A DNA stretch of 14,645 bases, from NCBI GenBank assembly GCA_946002045.1, contig CAMFYM010000024.1, positions 1 to 14,645 on the forward strand, in the 5' to 3' direction. The position numbers were made by a program, and so were the translations under genes. Positions 7,504 to 14,601 of this stretch are shown here, piece by piece. This DNA is from an uncultured Clostridia bacterium. Lineage in GTDB: Bacteria > Bacillota > Clostridia > Oscillospirales > Acutalibacteraceae. How positions within the stretch are numbered: position 1 is the stretch's first letter; each line of letters starts with the position of its first letter. A model generated the notes under the pieces. The model ran no database searches, was not told where the DNA came from, and saw only the letters and a list, made by a program, of their open reading frames with translations.

Positions 7504-8614
7504 AATAATTATTTCAGCTTTGCTGATAGCAGTTACCCTGACAGGCTGTATGAAAACAGTTCATTTAAAGGATTTGATTGTTGTTGAGGGCATGGGGATA
7601 GACAGTAAGGACGGCAATATACAGATTACCGTTCAAACTCTTAACACATCATCAGTAACAAATGGAGAGTCACCAAAGGGAAACATAACGATTAACACAA
7701 CCGATAGTGGAAAAACCATTGTTGACGCAGTATCGGTGCTTGCAAAGAAATTTTCAAAAAATCTTTTTTTCGGTCAAAACAAGGCTATTGTTTTTGGAAG
7801 GGATGTAGCAGAAAAGGATTTTGAAAAAAATTTAGATTATTTTCTTCGTTCTGCCGATTCTCGTCCGGATGTTGCTGTATGCATAGCCGACAAATCATCA
7901 AAGGATATTCTTGACAGCAAGGAAAACGATGCCCAAATTCCTATTGAAAATATTGTAAGGCTTATGAGAACATCCCAAAGCTCTGCTCTTGGTGCATATG
8001 TTACAAACGGTGAGCTTTTGAATATGTATTCCGACAAAACCACCGATATTTATATGCCTGTTATTAAAATTAACGATGATACCTCAACAGTTCAAATTAA
8101 AGGGATAGGCCTTTTTAATAACAATAAACTAACATATGTTACAGATAATGAGGAAACCGTTGGAATTACTCTTATTTTAGACAAGGTAAAAGGCGTAACC
8201 TTAGAGTATGACGATAAGGAGTTGGGTGGAGTAGGCTTTGAGCTGTCCCGAATCAAAACAAAAAAATCGGCAAAAATAGTTGACGGAAATGTTGTTTTTT
8301 GCATAAATATATCGGCAAACCTTATGGTCAATGAAATCCAAAACGGAATAATAACTGCCATTGACAGTGAAGGTGTAGATCGTATAACCCACGGTGCCGA
8401 AAGGGAAATTGAACGGCTTTGCAGCAAGGGCTTCGGCGCTTGTGTTACCAATAACAGCGATGCAATAAGAGTGGGTGAATATTTAGCAAAGGATTGTCCG
8501 TCATCATACGATTTATTGTCGGATGATTGGGATGTATATTTCCCTAATATCAGGTCATCAATATCTGTGGATTTAAGGCTAAAAAAAATCAGCGATAATA
8601 CTCAATTAGACTGA
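7487..8614 (+). CDS. gerC: Spore germination receptor lipoprotein subunit C (GerC family)
   Basis: The C subunit of the germinant receptor, a lipoprotein on the outer face of the spore inner membrane, about 375 residues, normal for the family. The N-terminus has basic residues, a hydrophobic stretch and the lipobox L-T-G-C, giving lipid attachment at Cys21. Downstream are family-like segments: KDLIVVEGMGID, NLFFGQNKAIVFG, FLRSADSRPDV, and late in the protein INISANLMVNEIQNG and the C-terminal VDLRLKK strand. GGTGAT at 7477-7482 points to TTG at 7487 (or TTG at 7490); ATG at 7481 overlaps that site and TTG at 7475 precedes it. The start is therefore uncertain by up to four codons. Its last 26 bases overlap a minus-strand small ORF. 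Confidence 0.9.
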   Translation: MLKSFKIIISALLIAVTLTGCMKTVHLKDLIVVEGMGIDSKDGNIQITVQTLNTSSVTNGESPKGNITINTTDSGKTIVDAVSVLAKKFSKNLFFGQNKAIVFGRDVAEKDFEKNLDYFLRSADSRPDVAVCIADKSSKDILDSKENDAQIPIENIVRLMRTSQSSALGAYVTNGELLNMYSDKTTDIYMPVIKINDDTSTVQIKGIGLFNNNKLTYVTDNEETVGITLILDKVKGVTLEYDDKELGGVGFELSRIKTKKSAKIVDGNVVFCINISANLMVNEIQNGIITAIDSEGVDRITHGAEREIERLCSKGFGACVTNNSDAIRVGEYLAKDCPSSYDLLSDDWDVYFPNIRSSISVDLRLKKISDNTQLD

Positions 8615-8747
8615 TATGCTGGTTAAAGATAGTAACAAGCTCATCAGTGCTTTCGGCAGAGCTACTCTGATTTGACAGGCAAACAATAGTGGGTATTATT
8701 ATCGTTAAGCAAAAAATCACCACATAAATTATCAATGCCTTTTTCAT
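8589..8747 (-). CDS. Small membrane peptide (52 aa), antisense overlap with gerC end
   Basis: A short minus-strand ORF that I translated by hand: 52 codons from ATG at 8745-8747 to TGA at 8589-8591. It has a perfect ribosome site, AAGGAGG (8755-8761 on the minus strand), with 7 bases of spacing, better than most genes here. The peptide starts MKKALIIYVVIFCLTIIIP, one membrane helix or uncleaved signal, then a Ser-rich SNQSSSAESTDE segment and ends LVTIFNQHISLIEYYR. The last 26 bases are antisense to the end of gerC. The basic start, the helix and the following LVTIF strand remind me of the N-terminus of sporulation protein SpoIID, so it may be a remnant or a free-standing small spore membrane protein. 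That resemblance is weak and from memory; no function is assigned. Confidence 0.55.
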   Translation of the reverse strand: MKKALIIYVVIFCLTIIIPTIVCLSNQSSSAESTDELVTIFNQHISLIEYYR

Positions 8748-8759
8748 ATTGTCGCCTCC

Positions 8760-8788
8760 TTGACTTTATTTTTATAAAAATGTATAAT
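8760..8788 (+). promoter_or_regulatory. Consensus sigma-A promoter for the citrate synthase operon
   Basis: TTGACT (8760-8765) and TATAAT (8783-8788) are separated by exactly 17 bases, the best vegetative promoter in the window. Transcription should start near 8795, leaving a leader of about 70 bases. The -35 box abuts and partly overlaps the minus-strand ribosome site of the small ORF (8755-8761), so the two units share control DNA. Confidence 0.8.
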
Positions 8789-8829
8789 AATAAGATATAA
8801 TTACTTTATTCTGTTATTAACTATGTATT

Positions 8830-8851
8830 ACAATCAGTAATTGCTGATTGT
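8830..8851 (+). promoter_or_regulatory. Leader palindrome before citrate synthase
   Basis: A perfect 8-bp inverted repeat (ACAATCAG at 8830-8837, CTGATTGT at 8844-8851) with a six-base spacer lies between the promoter and the ribosome site AAAGGAG (8854-8860). No T-run follows, so it is not a terminator. It could be an mRNA hairpin two bases from the ribosome site, or a two-fold operator for a regulator binding within the transcribed leader. Confidence 0.6.
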
Positions 8852-8866
8852 GGAAAGGAGAACAGT

Positions 8867-10243
8867 ATGCCATCAAGCTATATTTCACCTATTTCTATGG
8901 ATGCTCTTTCAAACTTATGCGGCGAGCTTGACAAAAATAACTCTATCAAAAGAACTGATTATGAAAAATATCATGTAAAAAGAGGACTTCGTAATTCTGA
9001 CGGAACAGGCGTAATGGCAGGACTTACTCGCATTTGTTCTGTTGAGGGCTACTATATTCTTGACGGAGAAAGAGTGCCTAAGGAGGGCAAGCTTTCATAT
9101 CGTGGATATGACATTAACGACATTGTTAACGGCTGTATTAAGGACGACAGGTTTGGCTATGAGGAGGTCGTTTGGCTTTTGCTTTTTGGCGAATTGCCGA
9201 CAGAAAATCAACTTATCGGCTTGCGTGAGGTGCTTGCTGAATGTAGGGAGCTCCCTGACGAATTTGTTGAGGATATGATTATGAAGGCGCCATCAAAGGA
9301 TATTATGAACAAGATGGCTCGTTCTGTAATGGTGCTTTACTCCTTTGATGAAAACCCTGATGATATTTCAATTCCTAATGTTCTTCGTCAGTCATTACAG
9401 CTTATTGCTCAAATGCCTACTATTATGAACAGCGCATATCAGGTTAAGCGCCGTGCTTTTTATAACAAAACGATGTTCTTACATCCAATCCGTAAGGAGC
9501 AGGCAACTGCCGAATATATATTAAATCAGGTTCGCCCTGACAGAAAATTTACTCACGATGAGGCAAGGCTGCTTGATATTTGTCTTATGCTTCATGCAGA
9601 TCACGGTGGTGGTAATAACTCAACCTTCTCAACAAGAGTTCTTACATCAAGTGGAACCGATACATATTCTGCTATCACAGCAGGCTTCGGTTCTCTTAAG
9701 GGTCCTCGTCACGGAGGTGCTAACCTTAGGGTATCTGCTCAAATGAATGAAATAATGTCTGCTTTGACGGACTCTACCGATCCTGCACAGGTTAAGGATT
9801 ATCTTGTAAAAATTCTTAACAAGGAGGCAGGCGATAAATCAGGACTTATCTATGGTATGGGTCACGCAGTATATACATTATCAGACCCTCGTGCAGTAAT
9901 ACTTAAGGAAAATGCAAGAAAGCTTGCCTACGAAAAGGGCTTTGAAAAGGAGTTCAAAACTCTTGAAAATATTGAGCTTTTAACACCTCAGGTATTTAGC
10001 GAGGTTAAAGGTGTTGAAAAGGTAATGTGCGCTAATGTTGACCTTTATTCAGGACTTGTATATAAGGTGCTTGGTATTCCGGAGGATTTATATACACCTC
10101 TTTTTGCAACTGCAAGAATTGCAGGATGGTGTGCTCATAGGCTTGAGGAGCTAACATCAGGTGGCAAAATTATGCGTCCTGCATATAAGAGTGTCAGTCA
10201 TTCAAGATCATTTACCGACATTAGCCAAAGAGTAGAAAAATAA
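8867..10243 (+). CDS. Citrate synthase (citrate/2-methylcitrate synthase family)
   Basis: Condenses acetyl-CoA with oxaloacetate to citrate in the cytoplasm, feeding 2-oxoglutarate and glutamate synthesis in anaerobes with a partial TCA cycle. It has 458 residues, a little longer than most bacterial type II enzymes because of an N-terminal extension of about 40 residues. The catalytic triad is present: H282 in GPRHGGAN, H333 in GMGHAVYTLSDPRA and D392 in CANVDLYSG. The family segments LHADHGGGNNSTF (about 242-254) and LFATARIAGWCAHRLEE near the C-terminus are also clear. ATG at 8867 has AAAGGAG six bases upstream. It leads an apparent three-gene operon (next start 19 bases after its stop). 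A methylcitrate synthase role cannot be excluded by sequence, but no propionate genes are nearby. Confidence 0.93.
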   Translation: MPSSYISPISMDALSNLCGELDKNNSIKRTDYEKYHVKRGLRNSDGTGVMAGLTRICSVEGYYILDGERVPKEGKLSYRGYDINDIVNGCIKDDRFGYEEVVWLLLFGELPTENQLIGLREVLAECRELPDEFVEDMIMKAPSKDIMNKMARSVMVLYSFDENPDDISIPNVLRQSLQLIAQMPTIMNSAYQVKRRAFYNKTMFLHPIRKEQATAEYILNQVRPDRKFTHDEARLLDICLMLHADHGGGNNSTFSTRVLTSSGTDTYSAITAGFGSLKGPRHGGANLRVSAQMNEIMSALTDSTDPAQVKDYLVKILNKEAGDKSGLIYGMGHAVYTLSDPRAVILKENARKLAYEKGFEKEFKTLENIELLTPQVFSEVKGVEKVMCANVDLYSGLVYKVLGIPEDLYTPLFATARIAGWCAHRLEELTSGGKIMRPAYKSVSHSRSFTDISQRVEK

Positions 10244-10262
10244 TCAGTTAGGAGAAAACAAG

Positions 10263-11093
10263 GTGCAAAGGACAAGAGCAAAATTATCTGTTTTATTGTT
10301 GATATTGACAGTTATTGCTGCTTGCTTTTTGCACTTTTTTTCGCTTTATTATCAAGAGGTGGGCGTTGCAGTAGTCAGCAGTGCCGACTCCACAGGCTTG
10401 GTGTATTTGCCCGTAGTGATTGGTATTATTGCTTGTGTTATTTGCTCGCTGATATGTAAACCACAGGTAGTCACCTTTGACTTTAGCAGTGAAAGACAAG
10501 GGATTTCATTATCATCTGTTCTGCTCTGTGTTGCATTTTTTTATGATTTTATTCATCAAATTTTTAATGTGTATTCCTATGTAACAAAGTATTCCTATAT
10601 TGACTATGCCTTTGTTGTGCCAATGGGTATTTCGGGTGTGGTTGCGTTAATATGCAGCTTTTATTTTGCTTCAATAAGCATCACGGCAAGGAGCAATACA
10701 TATGATTTTAGGAATTTTACATTGCTCCATTTTTCTCCTGTGCTGTGGGCATTTACAAAGCTGTGTGGCATAATGGCACAAATAGTAGATATTAGGCTAA
10801 ATACAGAAACCTGCTTGGAGTTTATTCTAATATGTGTAATTTTAATGTTTTTGCTAAATATGATTTCCGGCATAGATAATAAGCAGCGATTTGTTACAAG
10901 GGCATTTTTGTTTTCTTCATTAGCCTTGGTGCTTATGTCCTTTACAGTAGGATTGCCACGGCTGATACTTAACATTATTATGTATGACGGAACGACTGTG
11001 CCATCATATTTTTCACCGATAACATACATAATGCTTGGCGTATTTTCGCTGACTGTTATTTGTGATATAAAAGCACGAAGTAAAATTCAGTAA
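10263..11093 (+). CDS. Unknown polytopic membrane protein, about 8 helices
   Basis: I do not recognise this 276-residue protein. It is very hydrophobic, with about eight predicted membrane helices (roughly 8-30, 46-66, 81-103, 114-140, 152-172, 182-200, 209-235 and 248-270) and short loops. No enzyme motif, Cys cluster or transporter signature is visible. The segment KLSVLLLILTVIAACF at the start could be an uncleaved signal anchor. The GTG start at 10263 is set by AGGAGA (10250-10255) with 7 bases of spacing. It lies 19 bases after the citrate synthase stop and 13 bases before the AEC permease, so it is probably co-transcribed with both. A transport or sensing role in the same process is possible but is inference from position only. 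Confidence 0.75.
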   Translation: MQRTRAKLSVLLLILTVIAACFLHFFSLYYQEVGVAVVSSADSTGLVYLPVVIGIIACVICSLICKPQVVTFDFSSERQGISLSSVLLCVAFFYDFIHQIFNVYSYVTKYSYIDYAFVVPMGISGVVALICSFYFASISITARSNTYDFRNFTLLHFSPVLWAFTKLCGIMAQIVDIRLNTETCLEFILICVILMFLLNMISGIDNKQRFVTRAFLFSSLALVLMSFTVGLPRLILNIIMYDGTTVPSYFSPITYIMLGVFSLTVICDIKARSKIQ

Positions 11094-11106
11094 AGGAATA
11101 TAAGAA

Positions 11107-12039
11107 TTGTTTTTAGAAAATTTAAAAACTATTGGCTTGCAGGTTCTTATTCTGTACTTGATTGCAGGAATAGGCTTTGCTACCGATAAAGCAGGGATTT
11201 TTAAGCAAAGCGACGGCAAACGGCTTATTGATTTGCTTTTTAATGTGATTTTGCCCATAGCAATTATTCACACCTTTATGACAATGGAATATTCAAAGGA
11301 GCATATAAAAGGAATATTGATTGCCTTTGCCTGCTCATTTGCTACTCACTTGCTTGGTGCAGGTATTTCTCTTTTAACCTTTAGGAAAAGGTCACTTAAG
11401 GAGCGAGGAATTTATCATTATGCAATGATTTTGTCTAATGCTGCATTTCTGGCATTGCCTCTTGCAAAAAGTGTTATAGGCAACGAGGGTATATTCTACT
11501 GCTCTGTTTATGTGGCAGTATTTAATGTTATTGCATTTACACTTGGAATTTATGAAATTTCCGGCCATCAGGCAAGGCTTGATTTGAAAAAGCTGATATT
11601 TAATCCCGGCACCATATCTGTTTTGATTGGCTTGCCACTGTTTTTACTTCAGCCCAAAATTCCTTATTTTATTGATTATCCTATGGAGATTGTTGGTAAC
11701 TGTAATTCTCCCTTGGCAATGATTGTTTTTGGTACATTCCTTGCAAACTCCAGCTTTAAAAATATGTTTGCTAAAAAGGAAATATATTTTGTTTCACTTG
11801 TAAGACTTGTGGTTATACCATTGTGTATGCTGGGTATATTTTATGTTGTTGGAGTTAGAGGTCCGTTGCTGACGGCAATGCTTATTTCGGCATCTGCTCC
11901 AACGGCTACAAATACGGCAATGTATGCAGCCAAATATGATAATGATACGGCACTTGGGTCAGAAATAGCTGCTCAAAGCTCTGTACTCTCTGTAATAACA
12001 ATGCCGATTATTGTAGCTTTAGCAATGGTTGTGGGGTAA
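11107..12039 (+). CDS. AEC-family transporter (auxin efflux carrier / malate permease-like)
   Basis: A secondary transporter of the AEC family, 310 residues, the usual length, with about ten membrane helices in two repeats. Family features are the N-terminal LILYLIAGIGFATDKAGIF followed by LIDLLFNVILPIAII, the first half ending FVALPL-like NAAFLALPLAKSVIG, and the second half SPLAMIVFGTFLANSSFK and SAPTATNTAMYAAKYDND near the end. Known bacterial members move malate, other carboxylates or amino-acid-derived compounds; the substrate here is unknown, though linkage to citrate synthase suggests an organic acid. The start is TTG at 11107, after AAGGA (11093-11097), with no closer ATG in frame. 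It is the last gene of the citrate synthase operon; no convincing terminator follows. Confidence 0.88.
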   Translation: MFLENLKTIGLQVLILYLIAGIGFATDKAGIFKQSDGKRLIDLLFNVILPIAIIHTFMTMEYSKEHIKGILIAFACSFATHLLGAGISLLTFRKRSLKERGIYHYAMILSNAAFLALPLAKSVIGNEGIFYCSVYVAVFNVIAFTLGIYEISGHQARLDLKKLIFNPGTISVLIGLPLFLLQPKIPYFIDYPMEIVGNCNSPLAMIVFGTFLANSSFKNMFAKKEIYFVSLVRLVVIPLCMLGIFYVVGVRGPLLTAMLISASAPTATNTAMYAAKYDNDTALGSEIAAQSSVLSVITMPIIVALAMVVG

Positions 12040-12095
12040 TTTGCAAAGCAAAATTAACGAAATGTAAACTTTGTTTTAAAACAAATAAACTGTTG

Positions 12096-12124
12096 TTGTT
12101 TTGTTTGAGGTGTTATAGTATAAT
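12096..12124 (+). promoter_or_regulatory. Predicted sigma-A promoter for darA-holB-ricT
   Basis: TTGTTT (12096-12101) and a perfect TATAAT (12119-12124) are 17 bases apart, giving a start near 12131 and a short leader of about 25 bases. The -10 box is convincing; the -35 is weaker and the surroundings are T-rich. Confidence 0.6.
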
Positions 12125-12154
12125 TTCAATATAAATTATTTTTAGGTGATTGTA

Positions 12155-12478
12155 TTGAAATTAGTAATTGTAATTTTATCAAACAAGGATTTAGGCAAGG
12201 TTCTTGCTGCTACAAGTGCAGATGGATTTTTCTCAACAAAAATGTCCACCTCAGGTCAGTTTTTAGAAGGTGGACACACGACTGTACTGTTTGGTGTTAA
12301 CGATGATAAAACGGATACCCTGTTTGATATTATTGAAAATAATGTTACAAAGCGTGTCATAAAGCAAAAAGGTGTTGAAAGCACTATTGAGGGCTCACTG
12401 CTTAAAAAGCCGGTGGATGTTGAAGAGTACGGCGCAGTAGCATTTGTGGTGGATGTAGAACAATTTAGAAGGCTGTAA
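12155..12478 (+). CDS. darA: Cyclic-di-AMP receptor DarA (YaaQ/PstA family)
   Basis: A small PII-like trimeric protein that binds cyclic di-AMP in the cytoplasm; its downstream partner is not known for certain in the family. From the TTG at 12155 it has 107 residues, matching the about 109 of characterised DarA, and starts MKLVIVILSNKD as the family does. The glycine- and threonine-rich STSGQFLEGGHTTVLFGV segment (about residues 30-47) matches the nucleotide-binding loop of the family. The C-terminal strand GAVAFVVDVEQF completes the fold. GGTGAT at 12145-12150 supports TTG at 12155; a GTG at 12146 lies inside that site. It leads into holB 10 bases after its stop, as in Bacillus, but yaaR is absent. 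Confidence 0.88.
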   Translation: MKLVIVILSNKDLGKVLAATSADGFFSTKMSTSGQFLEGGHTTVLFGVNDDKTDTLFDIIENNVTKRVIKQKGVESTIEGSLLKKPVDVEEYGAVAFVVDVEQFRRL

Positions 12479-12488
12479 GAATTTATTT

Positions 12489-13472
12489 ATGAAAAGCTTG
12501 GACTTTGTAGGAAATGAAAGAGTTGTAAATCAGCTTGGTTGTCTTATTGACACCGAGCGTTTTCCTCATGCCCTTGTTATTGAAGGAGAAAAGGGATTAG
12601 GCAAGCTTACCCTTGCTCGCTTGCTGGCAGCAGCTCTTGTTTGCAGAGCCGACGATAAGCCTTGTATGCAGTGTGCTCAATGCCGAAAGGCAACACAAAG
12701 AATACACCCCGATATATTTGAACACTGTGCACAGGGTGGCGCAAATTCCTTTCATGTTGATGTAGTGCGAGGCGTTATTAAAGATGTTTACATAAAGCCA
12801 AATGAGGCAGACCATAAGGTATATATTTTAGGCAATGCCGATTGTATGAATATTTCATCACAAAATGCTTTGCTTAAGGTGTTGGAGGAGCCACCGGAAT
12901 ATGCCGTTTTTATTCTTACTGTTAAGTCAAAGGGAGCACTGCTTGAAACAGTTTTATCCCGTTGTGTTACAGTTGGACTTGAGGTTGTTCCTTCAGATTT
13001 GGGTGCAAGCTATATTTCATCTCATTTTGACGGTATATCGCCTGAAGATGCAAAAAGCGCCCTTGACACATTCGGTGGCAATATAGGTAAGGCAGTAAAC
13101 AGCTTTGAAAACAATAGAGATAACGAGATTACATCTGTTTGCTGTGATATATGCAAAGGCTTGGTAGAGGATAATGAGTTTTCGCTACTTTGTGCCTGCT
13201 CTGTCTTTCAAAGGGATAGGGAGGCTATCGTCTTTGCCTGCGAATATTTAAAAAATATTTTCAGAGATGCGTTATTATTCGGCAATGGCGTTGACCTTCT
13301 ATCAGGTCAGGGCGAGTGTGCAAGATTACTCAAATCAAAGCTTACAAAGCAAAAACTTATTGACTTAATGAATGTTTGTGATAAACTTAAGGATATGGCA
13401 ATAATGAATTCTAACAATTCCCTGCTTATAACAAAAATGTGTTATAGCTTAAGACAGGCTGTTGGAAGATAA
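12489..13472 (+). CDS. holB: DNA polymerase III delta prime subunit (clamp loader)
   Basis: Part of the clamp-loader complex that opens the sliding clamp for the replicative polymerase, 327 residues. The N-terminal AAA+ domain has a P-loop-like GEKGLGKL (33-40). The residue after the lysine is Leu rather than Ser/Thr, as in delta prime proteins that do not hydrolyse ATP. A zinc site follows with C52, C59, C62 and C65. Then come NALLKVLEEPP (about 126-136) and the SRC motif in LSRCVTV (about 157), which acts as the arginine finger for the neighbouring subunit. The C-terminal helical collar domain is less conserved. ATG at 12489 has no good ribosome site; the stop of darA is 10 bases upstream, so coupling is likely. 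The order darA-holB-ricT supports the call. Confidence 0.93.
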   Translation: MKSLDFVGNERVVNQLGCLIDTERFPHALVIEGEKGLGKLTLARLLAAALVCRADDKPCMQCAQCRKATQRIHPDIFEHCAQGGANSFHVDVVRGVIKDVYIKPNEADHKVYILGNADCMNISSQNALLKVLEEPPEYAVFILTVKSKGALLETVLSRCVTVGLEVVPSDLGASYISSHFDGISPEDAKSALDTFGGNIGKAVNSFENNRDNEITSVCCDICKGLVEDNEFSLLCACSVFQRDREAIVFACEYLKNIFRDALLFGNGVDLLSGQGECARLLKSKLTKQKLIDLMNVCDKLKDMAIMNSNNSLLITKMCYSLRQAVGR

Positions 13473-13486
13473 CGGAGGATAAACTA

Positions 13487-14326
13487 ATGACAAAGGTTGT
13501 TGGTGTTCGCTTTAAGGACACAGGCAAGACCTATTATTTTGACCCAAAGGGTCTTGATATAAAAAAGGGACAAACACTTGTGCTTGAAACAGCAAAGGGT
13601 GTTGAATGTGGATTGGCACAGTCAGGCGTTAAAGAGGTAGAGGACAGCGAGGTTGTTCAGCCCTTAAAGCCTGTTATCAGAATTGCTAACGGAGCAGACT
13701 TAGTTACTATTGAGGAAAATAAGCAGCTTGAAAAGGAAGCTCTTGCAGTCTGTGCAGAAAAGGTTAAAAAGCATAATCTTGAAATGTATTTAACCGGTGC
13801 CGAATATGCTTTTGACAGGTCGAAAATTATTTTTTATTTTACAGCAGACGGCAGAGTGGATTTTAGAGAGCTGGTTAAGGATTTAGGCTCCCATTTTCAT
13901 ACTCGCATTGAGCTTCGCCAAATCGGTGTCCGTGACGAAAGCAGACTGTTAGGTGGACTGGGCATCTGTGGCAGACCTTTTTGCTGCTCAACATTTTTAG
14001 ATGATTTTCATTCTGTTACTATAAAAATGGCAAAGGACCAGGGATTGTCCCTTGCCCCCAGCAAAATCAGTGGTACCTGTGGCAGACTTATGTGTTGCCT
14101 AAAGTATGAGCAAAATTCATACGAGTATCTTAACAAGATTACGCCTAAAAAGAACACAGTAGTTGATTGTCGTGAGGGTAGGGGTGTTGTTGTTGATGTT
14201 TCTCTTTTAAGTGGCAAGCTTAAGGTTCAGTTGGACAAATCCCCTGAGGGACTGCCGATAATTGTCGATAGAGAAGATGTTAAAATAGTAAAAGACAGTA
14301 ACAAGGAAAATATAGTAAAAGAATAA
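13487..14326 (+). CDS. ricT: PSP1-domain protein RicT (YaaT)
   Basis: A subunit of the RicA-RicF-RicT (Y) complex. In Bacillus this complex assists RNase Y-dependent mRNA maturation and influences sporulation, competence and biofilm entry. It has 279 residues, as expected. The N-terminal part has VVGVRFKDTGKTYYFDP and the PSP1 domain covers about 60-150. The Cys-rich core GICGRPFCC (C161, C166, C167) and GTCGRLMCC (C198, C203, C204) would bind [4Fe-4S] clusters in the complex. ATG at 13487 follows GGAGG (13474-13478) with 8 bases of spacing, and the stop of holB is 14 bases upstream. The Bacillus neighbour yabA is not found downstream; a ferredoxin gene follows instead, with its own promoter. 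Confidence 0.93.
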   Translation: MTKVVGVRFKDTGKTYYFDPKGLDIKKGQTLVLETAKGVECGLAQSGVKEVEDSEVVQPLKPVIRIANGADLVTIEENKQLEKEALAVCAEKVKKHNLEMYLTGAEYAFDRSKIIFYFTADGRVDFRELVKDLGSHFHTRIELRQIGVRDESRLLGGLGICGRPFCCSTFLDDFHSVTIKMAKDQGLSLAPSKISGTCGRLMCCLKYEQNSYEYLNKITPKKNTVVDCREGRGVVVDVSLLSGKLKVQLDKSPEGLPIIVDREDVKIVKDSNKENIVKE

Positions 14327-14332
14327 AAGTAC

Positions 14333-14361
14333 TTGATTTTTTGATTATATACTGTTATATT
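14333..14361 (+). promoter_or_regulatory. Predicted sigma-A promoter for ferredoxin, extended -10
   Basis: TTGATT (14333-14338) and TATATT (14356-14361) are 17 bases apart, and TG at 14353-14354 gives an extended -10. It begins just after the ricT stop and would give a leader of about 28 bases, so the ferredoxin gene is probably its own highly expressed unit. Confidence 0.65.
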
Positions 14362-14396
14362 AGTCATAGAAAATTGATGTGGGAGGTGTAACTATA

Positions 14397-14567
14397 ATGG
14401 CATATGCAATTTCAGATGACTGCATTTCATGCGGCGCTTGTGCTGCTGAATGTCCTGTAAGTGCAATTTCAGAGGGTGACGGCAAGTTCGTTATCGATGC
14501 TGACACTTGTATTGAGTGTGGTGCATGTGAGGGTGTTTGCCCTGTTAGCGCTCCTGCACAGGCATAA
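14397..14567 (+). CDS. 2[4Fe-4S] clostridial-type ferredoxin
   Basis: A small, acidic electron carrier of 56 residues, the classic clostridial size, serving pyruvate:ferredoxin oxidoreductase, hydrogenase and related cytosolic enzymes. The two cluster motifs are C9-x2-C12-x2-C15-x3-C19-P and C38-x2-C41-x2-C44-x3-C48-P. The start at 14397 has a very strong site, GGGAGGTG (14381-14388); an ATG at 14379 would remove that site and add six residues atypical of the family. The gene stands apart from ricT behind its own promoter. Codons are those typical of a highly expressed gene (for example GGC, GCT, TGT). The 34 bases after the stop show no terminator before the adapter begins. Confidence 0.95.
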   Translation: MAYAISDDCISCGACAAECPVSAISEGDGKFVIDADTCIECGACEGVCPVSAPAQA

Positions 14568-14601
14568 TAAATGTACTTAGTAAAGGCCATTGCTTCTTGT
14601 G

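Noticed and set aside
8092..8451. 119-codon minus-strand ORF inside gerC, and similar long antisense frames elsewhere
   Set aside because: No ribosome site, no recognisable domain, and they lie wholly within well-supported genes on the other strand.
12040..12110. Inverted repeats (TTTGC/GCAAA and AAACAAA/TTTGTTT) after the AEC gene
   Set aside because: The stems are short and A/T-only or lack a T-run; not convincing as a terminator of the citrate synthase operon.
1..14601. tRNA/rRNA genes, CRISPR arrays, insertion sequences, prophage or attachment sites
   Set aside because: None seen on reading both strands: no repeated spacer units, no transposase or integrase-like protein, no CCA-ended cloverleaf sequence.
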